A stretch of DNA of 64,000 nucleotides from Bettongia penicillata ogilbyi (GCA_023548195.1 JAJHZJ010000419.1:3984273-4048272), one strand, 5' to 3'. Shown: positions 11,322 through 22,085, numbered from the stretch's first letter. The notes: generated from the sequence alone by a model not told the origin. Numbers and translations are program-made.

Positions 11322-12260
11322 TTTAGAGGAGCTCTTTTTGTTGTGGCAAAGAATTGGAAATTGAAGGGATGTCCATCAGCTAGGGAATGGCTGAAGATTG
11401 TGGTGTATGATTGTGATAGAATACTGTTGTGTTATAAGAAATGATAAGCAGAAATGTCTCAGAAAAACCTGGAATTATACGAATTGATGGAAAATGATGC
11501 TAGCAGAAGCAGTACAATACACACACTAGCAACATTATCATACAATAAACTGTGAATGACTTAGCTATTGTCAGCAATACAATGATCCAAGACAATTCCA
11601 AAAAAATATGATGAAAAATGCTATTCATCTCCAGAGAAAGAACCAATGGAGTATGAATGCAGATTGAAGAATACTTTTTTACTTTCTTTTGTGTTTTGTG
11701 TTTTTCTTGTTTTGTTTTTGGTCTGTGTTTTCTTCTGCAACATAGCTAATACAGTAACTTTTTCCATGACTGCATGTGTATAACACAATAACTAAATAGT
11801 AATTGTTTCTTTTTTACCAAGAAATCCTGAGAGTCGTCCCCTCTCAGTTTGATTTTTTTTTTTTTGATTAAAGGAGCCATCCATTGAGTAACATAAAGAA
11901 GTCTATTTATTGAATGGGTGTATCTCACTCAAAGTAATATTGCGATAAGACCTAAGCCTGAAAGGACCAAGGTCTCACATTGCATCCTGGGTCATCTCCA
12001 GTCATCTTGATGAATATCATACCACTGGACCCAGATGGCTAAGGAGAAGAAGGTGAGGTTGGTGACCTTGCACAGCCCTCCCTCACTCACATCAAAGTCA
12101 ACTGCAAGTCATGTTGTCATCTTGAAGTCATGGTCCTCTTCAAGAATGAAGGACAAACACAACATATAATTTGCTTGATTTCTCAGGAAGGGGGGAAAGG
12201 GGAGAAAGAACGAAAGAATTTTGGAAGTCAAAATTTTAAAAACAAATGTTAAATTTAAAA
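11322..12260 (+). mobile_element. L1 3' end (ORF2 C-terminus and 3' UTR), split by a SINE
   Basis: 'gcaaagaattggaaattgaa' followed by the equivalent of EYY-A-RND ('agaatactgttgtgttataa') is the C-terminal end of L1 ORF2. The 3' UTR follows ('tccagagaaagaaccaatgg', then T-rich). It is interrupted at about 11946-12168 by a SINE, then resumes as 'aggaaggggggaaaggggag' to 'ttaaaaacaaatgttaaatt', the L1 3' terminus. Truncated 5', as is usual for L1. Confidence 0.75.
11946..12168 (-). mobile_element. 'tgtttgtccttc' SINE family (WSINE-like), copy 1
   Basis: Contains 'aaggtctcacattgcatcct', 'gtcatcttgatgaatatcat', 'ggtgaccttgcacagccctc' and ends 'gaatgaaggacaaacacaac'. The same block recurs at 40285-40525 and 40865-41108, and inverted in shorter form at 39635-39790. 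Inserted into the L1 3' UTR, so it is younger than that copy. Strand assignment is arbitrary (read from the 'tgtttgtccttc' end); the family name is my best recognition. Confidence 0.7.
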
Positions 12261-12261
12261 A

Positions 12262-13030
12262 TGCTTAAATGTTAACAAATATCACTATTAGGTCTATTTC
12301 CAAAAGTGTTATGGAAAAAGGAAAAGAACTTATATTTTCCAAAATATTTATAGCAGATCTGTGTGGTGAAAAAGAATTGGAAGTTGAGGGAATGTCCATC
12401 AGTTGGGGAGTAATTGAACAAGTTTTGCATATGATCATGATGGAATACTATTGTAGCATAAGAAATGCTGAACTTGATCATCTTAGAGAAACATATAGAC
12501 TTGTATGAAATAATGAAGAACAAAATAAGTAGAAACAAGAGAACATTATAGATGGTAAGAGCAATATTGTTTTAAGAATAATTTTGAACTGTCATTTTGA
12601 CTATTATAAGTACCCAAATTAACTAAAAAGGACATATGGAGGAAGATATTTGTATCCAGAGAAAGAACTGATAAATTGAAGTATGTTTAGAATGATTTTA
12701 CATATATATATAAAAATAGTTATATATAGATTTATAGGTATAGATATACACATATATATGTGTATGTATATATGCATATGTATATATATATCACATATGT
12801 ACATACACATTTGGGTCTAATGGTATCCATTTCTAAGGGAGGCATGGGAGAAAAAACAAAAAAGGAATTTATATAACTTTATTATATATTTAAAAAGAAT
12901 AGCAAGTTGGATGGAATAGATTTGCAGTTTCATGTTCAATTACTTTTAAAAATTATTTAATTATTAATTCATTATTTAAAATATTTAATTGCTGTTTTAT
13001 TTCATAAATTAAAAATAAAATAAATGCAAA
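12262..13030 (+). mobile_element. L1 3' end of a second subfamily
   Basis: The 79-residue open stretch at 12269-12508 contains KIFIADLCGEKELEVEGM and MEYYCSIRN, matching the extreme C-terminus of L1 ORF2p (the FIA-L...E-Y-Y-A-I-K-N region). A 3' UTR with a TA-rich tract (12700-12800) follows. The terminal segment 12830-13030 ('aagaatagcaagttggatgg', 'tttgcagttt') is also found at 17760-17915 but not in the other L1 tails here, so it marks a distinct 3'-UTR type. Confidence 0.7.
12700..12805. repeat. TA/TG-rich compound microsatellite
   Basis: Imperfect TATA/TATG/CATA runs inside the L1 3' UTR. Confidence 0.8.
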
Positions 13031-13104
13031 TAAAAACCTAAATGTTAAAAATTATTTTACATGTAACTGGAAAAATAAAATATTAATAAAAAAAAACTTT
13101 ATAA

Positions 13105-13255
13105 ATGGAAGTTTCCTCTATAAAATGGGGATAAAGATATACTAACCCAACTCATGGGATTTTTTGGTCATCAAATAAAAAAATATGTAAAGCACATTGG
13201 AAACTATAAAGTATGATATAAATAGGTACTATCATATTAATGTGTTATGTTATCA
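13105..13255 (+). mobile_element. CORE-SINE 3' half
   Basis: 'tataaaatggggataaagat' through 'gtaaagcacattggaaacta' to 'taaataggtactatcat' is the 3' half of a CORE-SINE. Confidence 0.7.
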
Positions 13256-13259
13256 TAGG

Positions 13260-13500
13260 TGTATGTGTTATCATAGGATAATAGAGTTAGAACTCAAAGT
13301 GGGTTTGGGGATCATCAAGTCTAATTCTTCCTTTTTGCAGATAAGGAAACTTGAGGCTTATTGGATCACATATTTAAAGTTGTAAGGAACCTTACCTTTA
13401 GTCCAATCCCATAATTGAATAGATAAGGAAATGGAAGCCAAAGGATGGGAGGTGACTTGAGCAGGGTCACACTGCTGGGTATGTCAGAGTCAGCAGTTAA
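13260..13500 (-). mobile_element. MIR-type SINE, decayed
   Basis: 'gggatcatcaagtctaattc', 'agataaggaaatggaagcca' and 'gagcagggtcacactgctgg' are minus-strand MIR-type landmarks. Confidence 0.6.
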
Positions 13501-13606
13501 ATATGCTTTTTTTCCCTTATTCCAAATCTAGAATTATAATATGATTAGAGAGTAGTTAGATTAGAGAGTAAATGATTAGAGAGCAATCTCTCATAAGTAA
13601 ACCAAA

Positions 13607-13785
13607 CAATCTATCTGATTGAATGGCATACAATGCCATTTTATAATTGAGGAAACTGAGGCAGGCAGAGGTTAAGTGACTTTCCCAGCTAATGTTTGAG
13701 GACTGATTTGAACTTAGGTCTTCCTAACTCTAAGAGCAGTGCTCTATGTACTGTGTCAGCAATGCTGACATGCAATCTATCTGAT
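13607..13785. mobile_element. Small non-standard insertion: SINE segment between 13-bp direct repeats
   Basis: The 13-mer 'caatctatctgat' stands at 13607-13619 and again at 13773-13785. Between them lies about 153 bp whose core (13631-13757) nearly duplicates 10406-10550. By eye there are four or five differences plus an 11-base deletion that removes the 'gggtcacacag' box. There is no A-rich tail and both ends fall outside or inside the SINE rather than at its termini. Best read as a templated copy of the 10.4-kb SINE inserted with a target-site duplication; see findings. Confidence 0.7.
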
Positions 13786-13789
13786 ACAA

Positions 13790-14508
13790 GGTACATTTGA
13801 GAACTTGCCAATCAATCATATGACCATGTTCCCTACTCCCTAGGATTGAAAGAAAATGCCTTTAATCATTATTAGCATTGCAGAGTGAAAAAAAAATAGG
13901 TTTAATTAATAGATCATTTACTGCATTATACCTTGTAGATATAAATATATGGTGATATTTCCATTTGCTTCATGGTAGACAAAGCTATAAAGGGGGATGA
14001 GGCACAGTTCACAGCTTGAAAGCTAGAGTCCTCCATTGATACCTAGAAAATGTGCAAAAGATTTAGAGGAAATTTGGCCTTCAGTGACTAGATGAATTCT
14101 TCATAGGATATTACGGAAGAACAAAGACTAGAATCTCTCACAGGATTATAAGGCATTGATGGATTGTGATTTGCACCAAATGAGTCTCCATCTTGATGAG
14201 ATCATGGATCATGAAGAATTGAAATAAAAATTTATTTATGTACACATAGATTTATTTCCACTGTAATTCAGAGGCAATCTTCTTGTTTTAATCAGGCAGT
14301 GTCATTGTGTTAGGTACTTGCTTGTTAGATTACTTACTTGAGAGCTTCTGCCTGAATGTGCCAGGCAAAAAAATGTCAAATAGAAATTGCATTACATTAT
14401 ATAAATAAAGATGCTCATCTATAGAATAATTGCCTGTCCAAAAAAAAGTTAATTAAAAAAGAAGATGACAGGTGTTTCCCCCCCAGATTTGTGATCACAT
14501 AACTTCAA
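13790..14508. other. Unassigned sequence, 0.7 kb
   Basis: AT-rich, no recognised repeat or coding pattern. Confidence 0.35.
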
Positions 14509-14509
14509 C

Positions 14510-15325
14510 TCTGCTTTTATTGACTCTGATAAGCTGGAGAGTGTCCAGACAAAGGCAATCAGAATGGAAAAGAGCCTTGAGTCCATGTCATATAAGGATC
14601 AGTTAAAACAACTGGGCATGTTCAGCCTGGAAAAGAGATGATACCCATTCTTGGACATGGGGATTTTTCACATTCCCAACCATACAAAGGAAAAGTAGAA
14701 ACTCCTAGGAAAAGAGGCAAACTCAGCTCTCTTCTGACTTCTCTGCCCATTTGATCTGATATCTTTTCTCACCTTCCTGCTCTCAAGATGTCATAGTGAT
14801 TAAATTGTTAGACTTGGAATCAGAAAGACCTGGATTCCGACATTGCCTAGAACAGTAGCTTTGTGAACTTGAGCTTTTCACTTTACCTCTCTGACCTTCA
14901 GTCTCTTCATCTGCAAAATAGAGATAATAATCTAACAATTATGCAGGACATAGAACTCTAGCAATATTCTGCTGCAATAGTATCAGTCATTCCTACTTCC
15001 CAGAGAAAGAGAGGGTCTCACTAGCTGTCCTAAAATATCTAAATAACTATCATGTGGAACAAGGATGAAACTTGTTTTATTTAGCCCTAGAGGACAGAAT
15101 AAAAAAAAATGGATGGAAGTTGCAAAGGGGGAAAAGTTTTCTAATGATCAGAGCTATTTAAAGTGTAAAGGTATGGGAGGGGGTTGATATTCTCTCCTTG
15201 GAGGTCTTCAAGCAGAGGCTGAATGATCACTTCTCAGATATGTTTTAAATATGGATTATTTTGCTGTTTGTGTTGGACTCCATGGCAATGGAGGTCCTTT
15301 CTGACTCAAATTTGTTGATTTTACA
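14510..15325 (+). mobile_element. L3/CR1 LINE 3' end, split by an insertion
   Basis: 'gctggagagtgtccagacaa', 'cttgagtccatgtcatataa' and 'atgttcagcctggaaaagag' (14535-14640) are the L3 3'-region series. It resumes at about 15018 with 'gctgtcctaaaatatctaaa' and 'atcatgtggaacaaggatga' and runs to 'ggaggtcttcaagcagaggc' and the 'ggactccatgg' end near 15285. The 14645-15017 insertion contains a MIR-type SINE. Confidence 0.8.
14785..14945 (+). mobile_element. MIR-type SINE inside the L3
   Basis: 'gacttggaatcagaaagacc', 'tctgaccttcagtctcttca', 'tctgcaaaatagagataata' give head, core and 3' half in order. Confidence 0.75.
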
Positions 15326-15720
15326 AATAAAATGTATTATACACATACACATATATGTTTAATGCAGCATGATTATTGACAAAAATGATATGTATTCATT
15401 ATTCAGCAAACTCTGTCGCTGAGCAAGTTACTTCAGCCAGGTAAGAACTAAGCAAAAGAGGAGTGAATCTATGTTGCTTTTACTATAAGCTGTGAGTGGA
15501 TGACCATAAGCAGTGAATCATGTAAGTAAGACAGGGAAGAGCAGCTTGGTGTTGCAGTTAAATGAAGCATGATCAATATGACACTTCTAATTTTATGTCC
15601 AATCTTTACTGTGCTACATGTTTATTAGGCATAAATAGGAAGGTGTTAACAAAAATTACCATAATTGATATGACTTTTATAAAATCAAACCTAATATGTC
15701 TATGCTTAGTTGGAGAAAAA
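15326..15720. other. Unassigned sequence
   Basis: AT-rich, nothing recognised. Confidence 0.35.
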
Positions 15721-15769
15721 TGAAAGGGTAAATTGCTAGCGCAACAAATTAGTTTCATCAGAAAGGGGA

Positions 15770-15900
15770 ACATGGAGGAGGTGGAAAGAAGAGGAAGAAA
15801 AAGAAGGATGAGGAAGATGAGTAAAAAGGAGGATGAAGAGAAGGAAAAAAGAGAAGGAAGTATGAGGAGAAGGGAGGACAGAGGAGGAGGAAGGAGAGCA
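15770..15900. repeat. Purine-rich (GA/GGA)n tract
   Basis: About 130 bases almost wholly A and G on the + strand ('aggaagaaaaagaaggatga', 'gaggacagaggaggaggaag'). It can in principle form triplex structures. The two opposing open frames across it are low-complexity artefacts. Confidence 0.85.
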
Positions 15901-15904
15901 GCAT

Positions 15905-16565
15905 GGTACTGTATAGGCAGTGCTTGCCGTAGACTAAGGTGGAATTAGTTTCCAATCTCATCTCTGACGTTCACTCCCTGTGAACTTATGGACACGCTCT
16001 TTTCAGGGAGCAGGGAAAGAAAGAAATAAGCCTTTCTCCTTTTACACAGACAAAGCTGGGAACTCAGACTCATAGAGGAGACAAAGGGGCAGAAAAGCAA
16101 GAAACTGGGAGGAGATACTGGTAAAACAAATCCTAGGGCTCTTTAGTAGAATGAAGAGGGCTAATGCAAGTGGTTACTGATATTATATTGTTGTCTCCTA
16201 ATAGATGATTAAGAATATGATAACTTTGATTCCTTGTTTAGGTGGAAGGGAAAGTGTTTTATCCCTTGAATCAAGGGATAATTTAGGAACATAGGACAGC
16301 GAATGTATGGGATGAATGGCCTGGTAGTGGTTACCAGGGGAAAGCAAATAGAGGACTTGCTTATTGACTATGTAGATAACCAGGAAGCCATTCTATAGAG
16401 AATGGGGTATGGGGTATGGGGGCAGGCAATAGGATTGGATTCTCACTGGACTGAAGCAGCAATGGGATTTGGCAGCCCTCTGGGTATCTGAACAGATTTT
16501 TTTTTAAAGGCTTGTATAATATTTTGTCTTTTTCCCAAATTATGAATTAAAATAACGTTTAAAAT
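15905..16565. other. Mostly unassigned; possible SINE head at 15905-15990
   Basis: 'tggaattagtttccaatctc' followed by 'actccctgtgaacttatgga' weakly resembles a MIR-type head. The remainder is unrecognised, with a short 'ggggtatggggtatggggg' patch near 16405. Confidence 0.3.
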
Positions 16566-17915
16566 ATTTTAAAAAAAAATTCTGGGGGTAGAGCCAAGAT
16601 ACTGGAATAGAAGGAGAGACTTGCTAGAGTTCTCCCCACAAGTCCAACCAATACCTATAAAAAAATGACTCTCAACAAATTCTGGAACTGCAGAACCCAC
16701 AGAGTGATGAAAGGAAGCAAATTTCCAGCCCAAGACAGCCTGGAAGGTCAATGGGAAGCATCTATCACCCTTCAATGTGAACAGAGCACACTCTAGCATA
16801 GGCAACATTGGTATAGATGGGACCCCAGCAGGCATCGGTTGGACTGAATCTCTGGTACCTGTGGCGATTTGCAGACTTCACAACCCCAAAATGCTGAGGA
16901 TAAATTGGAAGGTTAGTGGAAAAAAACCCATTGGAACTGTGTGAAACAGTAGTGATCTGGCCCCAGACCAGGGTGACAGAGTGGGTAGAGAAGGCAGCGG
17001 TTGTTTCTGGAACTCTAGGCTTGCAGATTGTGGGGGGATTGAGCTGCTGACAGTATGCTCTCCAACCCCTTCTGGAAACAGAGAACTACTTCGACAAAGA
17101 GCTCAAAAGTCAGGTAAATGGCTGGGGAAATGAGCAAAAACTGGAAAAAGAATCAGACTATAGAACCTCACTTTGGGGACAAGGAAGACCAAAATATACA
17201 AATAGAAGAAGACAACAGAGTCAAAGCTCCTATATCCAAAAAGTATGAATTGCTCTCAGGTCATGGAAGAATTAAAAAAGTATTTTAAAATTAAGTAGGA
17301 GAAGTAGAGCAAAAATCGAGATGAGAAATGTGAGTGATGCAAAAAAATCATGAAAAATGAATCAATTGCTTGCTAAAGGGAACCCAAAAAATGTTGAAGA
17401 AAATAACACCTGAAAAAATAGGCTAACCTAAATGGCAAAAGAGATTCAAAAATCCAGTGAGGAAAAGAGTGCCTTTAAAAGCAGAATTAGCCAGATGGAA
17501 AAGGAGGTCCAAAAGCTCACTGAAGAAAATAATTCCTTAGAGATTAGAATGGAGCAGATGGAAGCAAATGACTATATGAAAAATCAAGAAATTGTAAAAT
17601 GAAGCAAAAGGAATGAAAAAATAACAATGTTAAATATTTCATTGGAAAAAGAAATGACCTGGAAAATAGATCCAGGAGAGAAAATGGTGCCTCTATATGC
17701 CTATTTGTCTCTCATGGTAGCCATCCCTAGGGCAGGGGAGAGAGGAAAGAATAAAAGGTAAAGAGCTTCATATGATAACTTTGTTGTATATTTTGAACGA
17801 ACAGCAAGTTGTACATGATAAATTAGCAGTTTCATGTGCAACTGCCTTTTTCATTATACTGTGTTATAGAAATATTGGCTTTGTTCCATGAAATGAAAAT
17901 AAAATAAATTTAAAA
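16566..17915 (+). mobile_element. Internally deleted L1/HAL1-type element
   Basis: Begins with an L1 5' start ('agagccaagatactggaata'), followed by a leader to about 17220 and ORF1 coiled-coil sequence to about 17680 ('cagatggaaaaggaggtcca', 'atagatccaggagagaaaa'). At about 17685, just where the ORF1 RRM should start, it switches to an L1 3' terminus of the type seen at 12830-13030 ('gaacagcaagttgtacatga', 'gcagtttcatgtgcaact'), ending A-rich at 17915. The ORF1 C-terminal half and all of ORF2 are absent. Confidence 0.75.
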
Positions 17916-18635
17916 ATAAGAAGAAAGTGAAAAACAGCATGCTTCCATATGTATTCAGACAGTGTCAATTATTCCTCTGGAGGCAGATGGTATACTTTAT
18001 CCTGAGTCCTTTGGAATTGTCTTGGATCATAGTATTGTTGAGAACAGTTAAATCATTCACAGGTCTTCATTGTACATCCATATGCATCTATATAAGACTG
18101 TCCTTTGTTTCTCTGAGAGTGAATAATATTTTCCTTCATAAGTCCATATTTTCCATATTTTTCCAAGTCCACCAACTCATCATTTTATTCCAACTTTATC
18201 CTGTCTAGTTATTTTAAATAATCCAAAAAACATTGCTGAATATGACTGACACTGACACATAGTTTAGTTCTCCTATTTTTTACTTTTGATTAAATCAATT
18301 ATAGCCTTAAATTTGTCAGAAATCATGAACAATACCCCTGGTCCTTTTCCCCTAACAAATTCTATTCCTGATCTTTATTTTATATTTGCATGTATCTCTT
18401 ATTTCCTATCTCCCCTGGATTTTCTACTATACTTCTACCTGCTGCCTTGACCTCCTATTACTTAAACTACCTCCCCAGAATTCTTCCCTTATCTTCCCAT
18501 TCCCATTAATCTAAATACCTTTCTATATCCCCCTTTAACCTATTCCCTAACCCTCCCCTCTAGAGATCCCTCCCTTATTCTCTCCCCCTCCTTAGCACTT
18601 TAGTTTTTTCTTTCTGAATTTAGAAGACCTTTATA

Positions 18636-18639
<4 letters not shown>

Positions 18640-18702
<63 letters not shown>

Positions 18703-18755
18703 GTTTATATATGAATGTATATTGTGTGTGTGTGTACACACACACACACACAATA
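18640..18755. repeat. Compound (CT)n-(TA)n-(TG)n-(CA)n microsatellite
   Basis: About 17 CT units run directly into about 11 TA units (about 18642-18702), then 'tgtgtgtgtgtgtacacaca' at 18725-18750. It lies in the inter-ORF spacer of the minus-strand L1. The copy at 28.2 kb also carries a microsatellite in the equivalent spacer position. Confidence 0.95.
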
Positions 18756-18929
18756 AGTATTCCCAATGAAAGTAGGTTTCCAGAACAACCAGCCCTCTTT
18801 TTCTTCTCATACCCAGTCTTTCTTATGAACTACCCAATTACTAATAACAGTCAGACATATATTTTATATTTCCTCATATAAAAGATAAACAGTCTGTCCT
18901 CATTGAGTCACTTGTAATTAGTCTTTGCT

Positions 18930-19690
18930 ATGTACCTTATATATTTTTCTTGACTCTTGTATGTCAAACATTCTATGAAGTTCAGGCTTCGTTTTCCTTT
19001 TTTTTTTTTTAACAAAATTTTGAAAATCTGGCCATTTATTAAGTATTCTTTTTTTTTCCTTTCAGGATTATGCTTAGATTTACTGGGTATGATATTTTCA
19101 GAGAGAACTCCCATTCTTTTGTTCTTTGATATATAGTGCTCCAAGACCTGTGTTCCTTCAGGAGATGATCAGTGGATTCTTTTGATTTCTGTTTTGCTCT
19201 CTGGTTGTAGGATATCAGGAAAGTTTTTCTTGACAATTTCTTGAAAGATGTCGTTTACTATTTAGTATTCACCAAGGCTGAAAAAGATCATGAGTTTTTC
19301 TGATAAGTCGGTTTTCTGATAAGATGTATCATTTTCTCTTCTTTTTTTCATTCTTCATATTTCATTTCTTGTTCCCTTATAAGTTCACTGACTTCACCTT
19401 CCCCAGTTCTAATTTTCAAGGTGTCATTTTCTTCCTTAAGATTGTGGATCTCCTTTTCTAATTGGTTGACTTTTTTTTCATTATCTTCTTGTTTTACTTG
19501 AATTATTCTTCTTATTTTTTAAAATTTTTCCTCCATTTCTCTCATTTGATTTTTAAAGCTTTTTTAATGAATTCTTCTTGGTCAGGTGACAATTTGACAT
19601 TGCTCTTTGGAGTAGAAGAGGGTTTCTTTGCTTCAATAGCCTCCTCTGAAGATGAACCCCCTTCTTCTCTATTCCCACAATAACTTTCTA
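18930..19690 (-). pseudogene. L1 ORF1 relic
   Basis: Two overlapping frames (18908-19144 and 19039-19236) hold the C-terminal domain: STDHLLKEHRSWS, KEWEFSLKISYPVNLSIIL. The latter matches the conserved L1 ORF1p C-terminal motif TYPAKLSI. The N-terminal coiled coil lies to about 19690 ('ctcatttctcc'-type, Glu/Lys-rich when read on the minus strand). Frameshifts at A/T runs; non-functional. Confidence 0.75.
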
Positions 19691-20285
19691 TAGTTCAATT
19701 CTTTCTCCTTTGTCTGTGCATTTGTTTTTTAGTAATGCATCACCTGAGAGATGGTGCCTCTTATACCAGATCTCAGTTCTCCCCTCTGGCTTGAAAACAA
19801 AACTAAACCCTCAGCCAGGAGCACTCTGCTCAACTGCTTCTGTGCTCATCTGGCATATGTTGGTTCCTTTCTGCCCCCACTCTATGCAGCACAGTTGGGT
19901 CTGGCATTCCTTATCAGTAGAGGTTCCCACAATCTACCCCAGCTCTGATGCCCAACTCCCCTCACTATCCCAGGGGTAAAAGTTCCTTGTGGCTGGGTCC
20001 CAGAATGTCTCCCAATCCAGTTATCTCCAGGGCTTACACTTCTTGTTAACTGCACCCTAGCCTGGAGATGTTTACTTTCCATGGGGACCAAACCTTGCCT
20101 TGGAATTTTTCTTCTGATCACCTGGAATTTTCCCAGGTATATCCCTGTTGTGCCCCATTCTTTTTAATTTTTTGCTTGAACTTTGTTCAGCCTAAGGTGC
20201 TATTTTACCTCTTTTGTGTGGGAAAATCATGAGAACTTGGAATTTTCTGACCTACTCCACCATCTTTCCTCACTCTTCTCACAAT

Positions 20286-20645
20286 ATAAGGTTCTTGAAA
20301 GTAAATTTATGTGGTTTTCTTTGATCCAAGAGCAAGTACTTAATAACTGTTTGTCAATTCAGCTTATTTCTTTCCAGTTTGCATTGATATTAGAGATTTG
20401 AAAGTATTTTCACTGTTAATATTAAAAATGTGCACACTCGACAGTGTTTGGATACTGATTATAAATTATAAATTTAATCCCTATGAGCTCTTTTGGTTAC
20501 ATAGAAACATCAGATACATTTTTAGGTGGGAAACATCATTATTATACAACTTCCTTGTGTGATATATATCACAATTAAGTCAGATTTTCTAAACCTCTTT
20601 TTTCTTCTTCTATAAATAAGCACAATAGTGCTTAGATTGTCCTGA
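20286..20645. other. Unassigned sequence
   Basis: Nothing recognised. Confidence 0.35.
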
Positions 20646-20648
20646 GAA

Positions 20649-20858
20649 GCAGGGATTCTTAACTATTTTTTCATATCATATACTCCTTTTGAAGTCTGAT
20701 CAAACCTTGGAAATGCTTGTCAGAATTTTTTTATATATATAATTGAAGGATATGCTAAATTTCAATTATTAAAAATAAATGCATACTTTTTCCACCTAAG
20801 TTCATGGCTCCCCTTGAATCCAGGATTCTCTAGACTGTAGGTTAGAACTCATGGCTAT
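20649..20858. mobile_element. Candidate non-autonomous hAT-type DNA transposon
   Basis: Starts 'agcagggattcttaactatt' and ends near 'taggttagaactcatgg', an imperfect terminal inverted repeat of the CAGGG-TTCTTAAC kind. Inside are 'ctccttttgaagtctgatca' and a 'gttcatggctcc' box, as in mammalian MER-type hAT MITEs. No 8-bp duplication could be fixed by eye. Confidence 0.45.
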
Positions 20859-21383
20859 AAAGTGTAAAGCACTTTATAAATGAGAATTTTAAATGGGGAT
20901 TAAGTGATATATGGAGTATGTCCAAGAGAACAGGAGGATGGGATATATGATTACAATATGTAAGATTTACTAAATCTGCCTCTCTTTTTCTTTCCTCCTC
21001 TGCTTCTTGCTTTTCCTGTTTATATCTATTTCCCTTGATATGCTTCCATCCTTTCTTCCTCTGAATATATCTAGTTCTATTTTTTATTCTTCTTAGTATC
21101 CCTCTAATAACTCTCCCATCTTCTATATTTCTAGCTTCTTTCTTCCTCGCTAACAATCCCATGTACTAACCCCTAAGCCATAAGTTGAACTGAACTATAT
21201 ATTTTTAGCATTCATTTATTTGTTATGAATATACTGCAGTTTCTTATTCTCATTTTTAGAAAAGATAAAATAAAAGCTTTATTTTTTTTTGTAAAAGGAC
21301 AAAAAAAACCATCAAAATCCCCCTACATATCTAAATTAGTTTAAATCAAGTATTCAAGTTTTGATTAGTTTGGTAATGTTTTA
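20859..21383. other. Unassigned sequence; short CORE-SINE tail near 20860-20900
   Basis: 'gtgtaaagcactttataaat' is a remnant of a CORE-SINE 3' end. The rest, including a pyrimidine-rich block at 20970-21150, is unrecognised. Confidence 0.35.
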
Positions 21384-21388
21384 TAATC

Positions 21389-21394
21389 TCTTGT

Positions 21395-21420
<26 letters not shown>
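21389..21420. repeat. (CA)n microsatellite, about 15 units
   Basis: Pure AC run. Confidence 0.95.
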
Positions 21421-21423
<3 letters not shown>

Positions 21424-21426
<3 letters not shown>

Positions 21427-21858
21427 GTGCTTAAGAAACAATATTTTGCCATGTAACATTTAGAAATATTTCTTAGGAGAATTTTCTGTATTTACATAAC
21501 ATCCCTGGAAAGGCATTTTGTAATATTGCAGATTTGCACAAATTTTAATAGGAAAAGACTTCCATTCATCTGCAGAGAAACATGCTTTCACAACATTTTC
21601 CGTTTGATACAACCAGCATATTGGATTTTGCATCCCAATTGTTCAGGGAGAATCAAAGCATGATGGAAACTTGCCAGAAAAACAAAATGATTTAGCAAGC
21701 AGTGTTGTGAGCAAAATCTTGATCTTAGCCTAAAGGTGGTGTTCATTTCTAAGGTATTCATTTCTAAAGTGTGTTTATAATTTAAAAATTGAATTTCAGT
21801 CTTCCTTAACTCTTGGAAATATATATTCAATACATTTATATTTTATAGAAATTTAATA
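21424..21858. other. Unassigned sequence
   Basis: Nothing recognised. A short duplicated phrase ('aaggtattcatttctaaagt') near 21740-21770 gives a local repeat. Confidence 0.35.
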
Positions 21859-21861
21859 GTC

Positions 21862-22085
21862 TGATTGCTAGGTGGCATAGAGTGTTAATTCTGGAGTGAG
21901 AAAACCTCATCTTCCTGGTTGTGTGACCTTGGGCAAGTCACTTAATCCTATTTGCTTCAGTTTCCTCATCTACAAAATTAGCTGGAGAAGGATATGGCAC
22001 ACTACTCTAGTATCTTTGCAAATTAAACCCCAAATGAGGTCAGGAAGAATCAGGCATGACTGAAACAACTGAACAACAAATGAAA
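21862..22085 (+). mobile_element. Mar1-type SINE (tRNA head, RTE-like tail)
   Basis: Order: 'gattgctaggtggcatagag' (head), 'gtgaccttgggcaagtcact' (core), 'agctggagaaggatatggca', 'tatctttgcaaattaaaccc', and the tail 'catgactgaaacaactgaac' followed by an A-rich end. The tail resembles the 3' end of marsupial RTE LINEs, implying RTE-driven mobilisation. Confidence 0.85.

Larger units (their letters stand above)
17925..20285 (-). mobile_element. Internally deleted L1 (design shared with 27.4-30.2 kb)
   Basis: Read on the minus strand: 5' UTR start near 20280 ('aagatggtggagtaggtcag'), leader to about 19690, ORF1 (about 19680-18930), inter-ORF spacer (about 18900-18420), a short endonuclease start (about 18400-18290; the frame reads GVLFMISDK, matching L1 ORF2 GVAILISDK), then L1 3'-UTR-like sequence to about 17925. 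Nearly all of ORF2 is missing. The same segments in the same order occur at 27.4-30.2 kb. Confidence 0.75.

Noticed and set aside
15733..15961. Opposing ORFs over the purine-rich tract (Arg/Glu/Lys-rich and Ser/Phe/Pro-rich)
   Set aside because: Low-complexity artefact of a GA-rich repeat.
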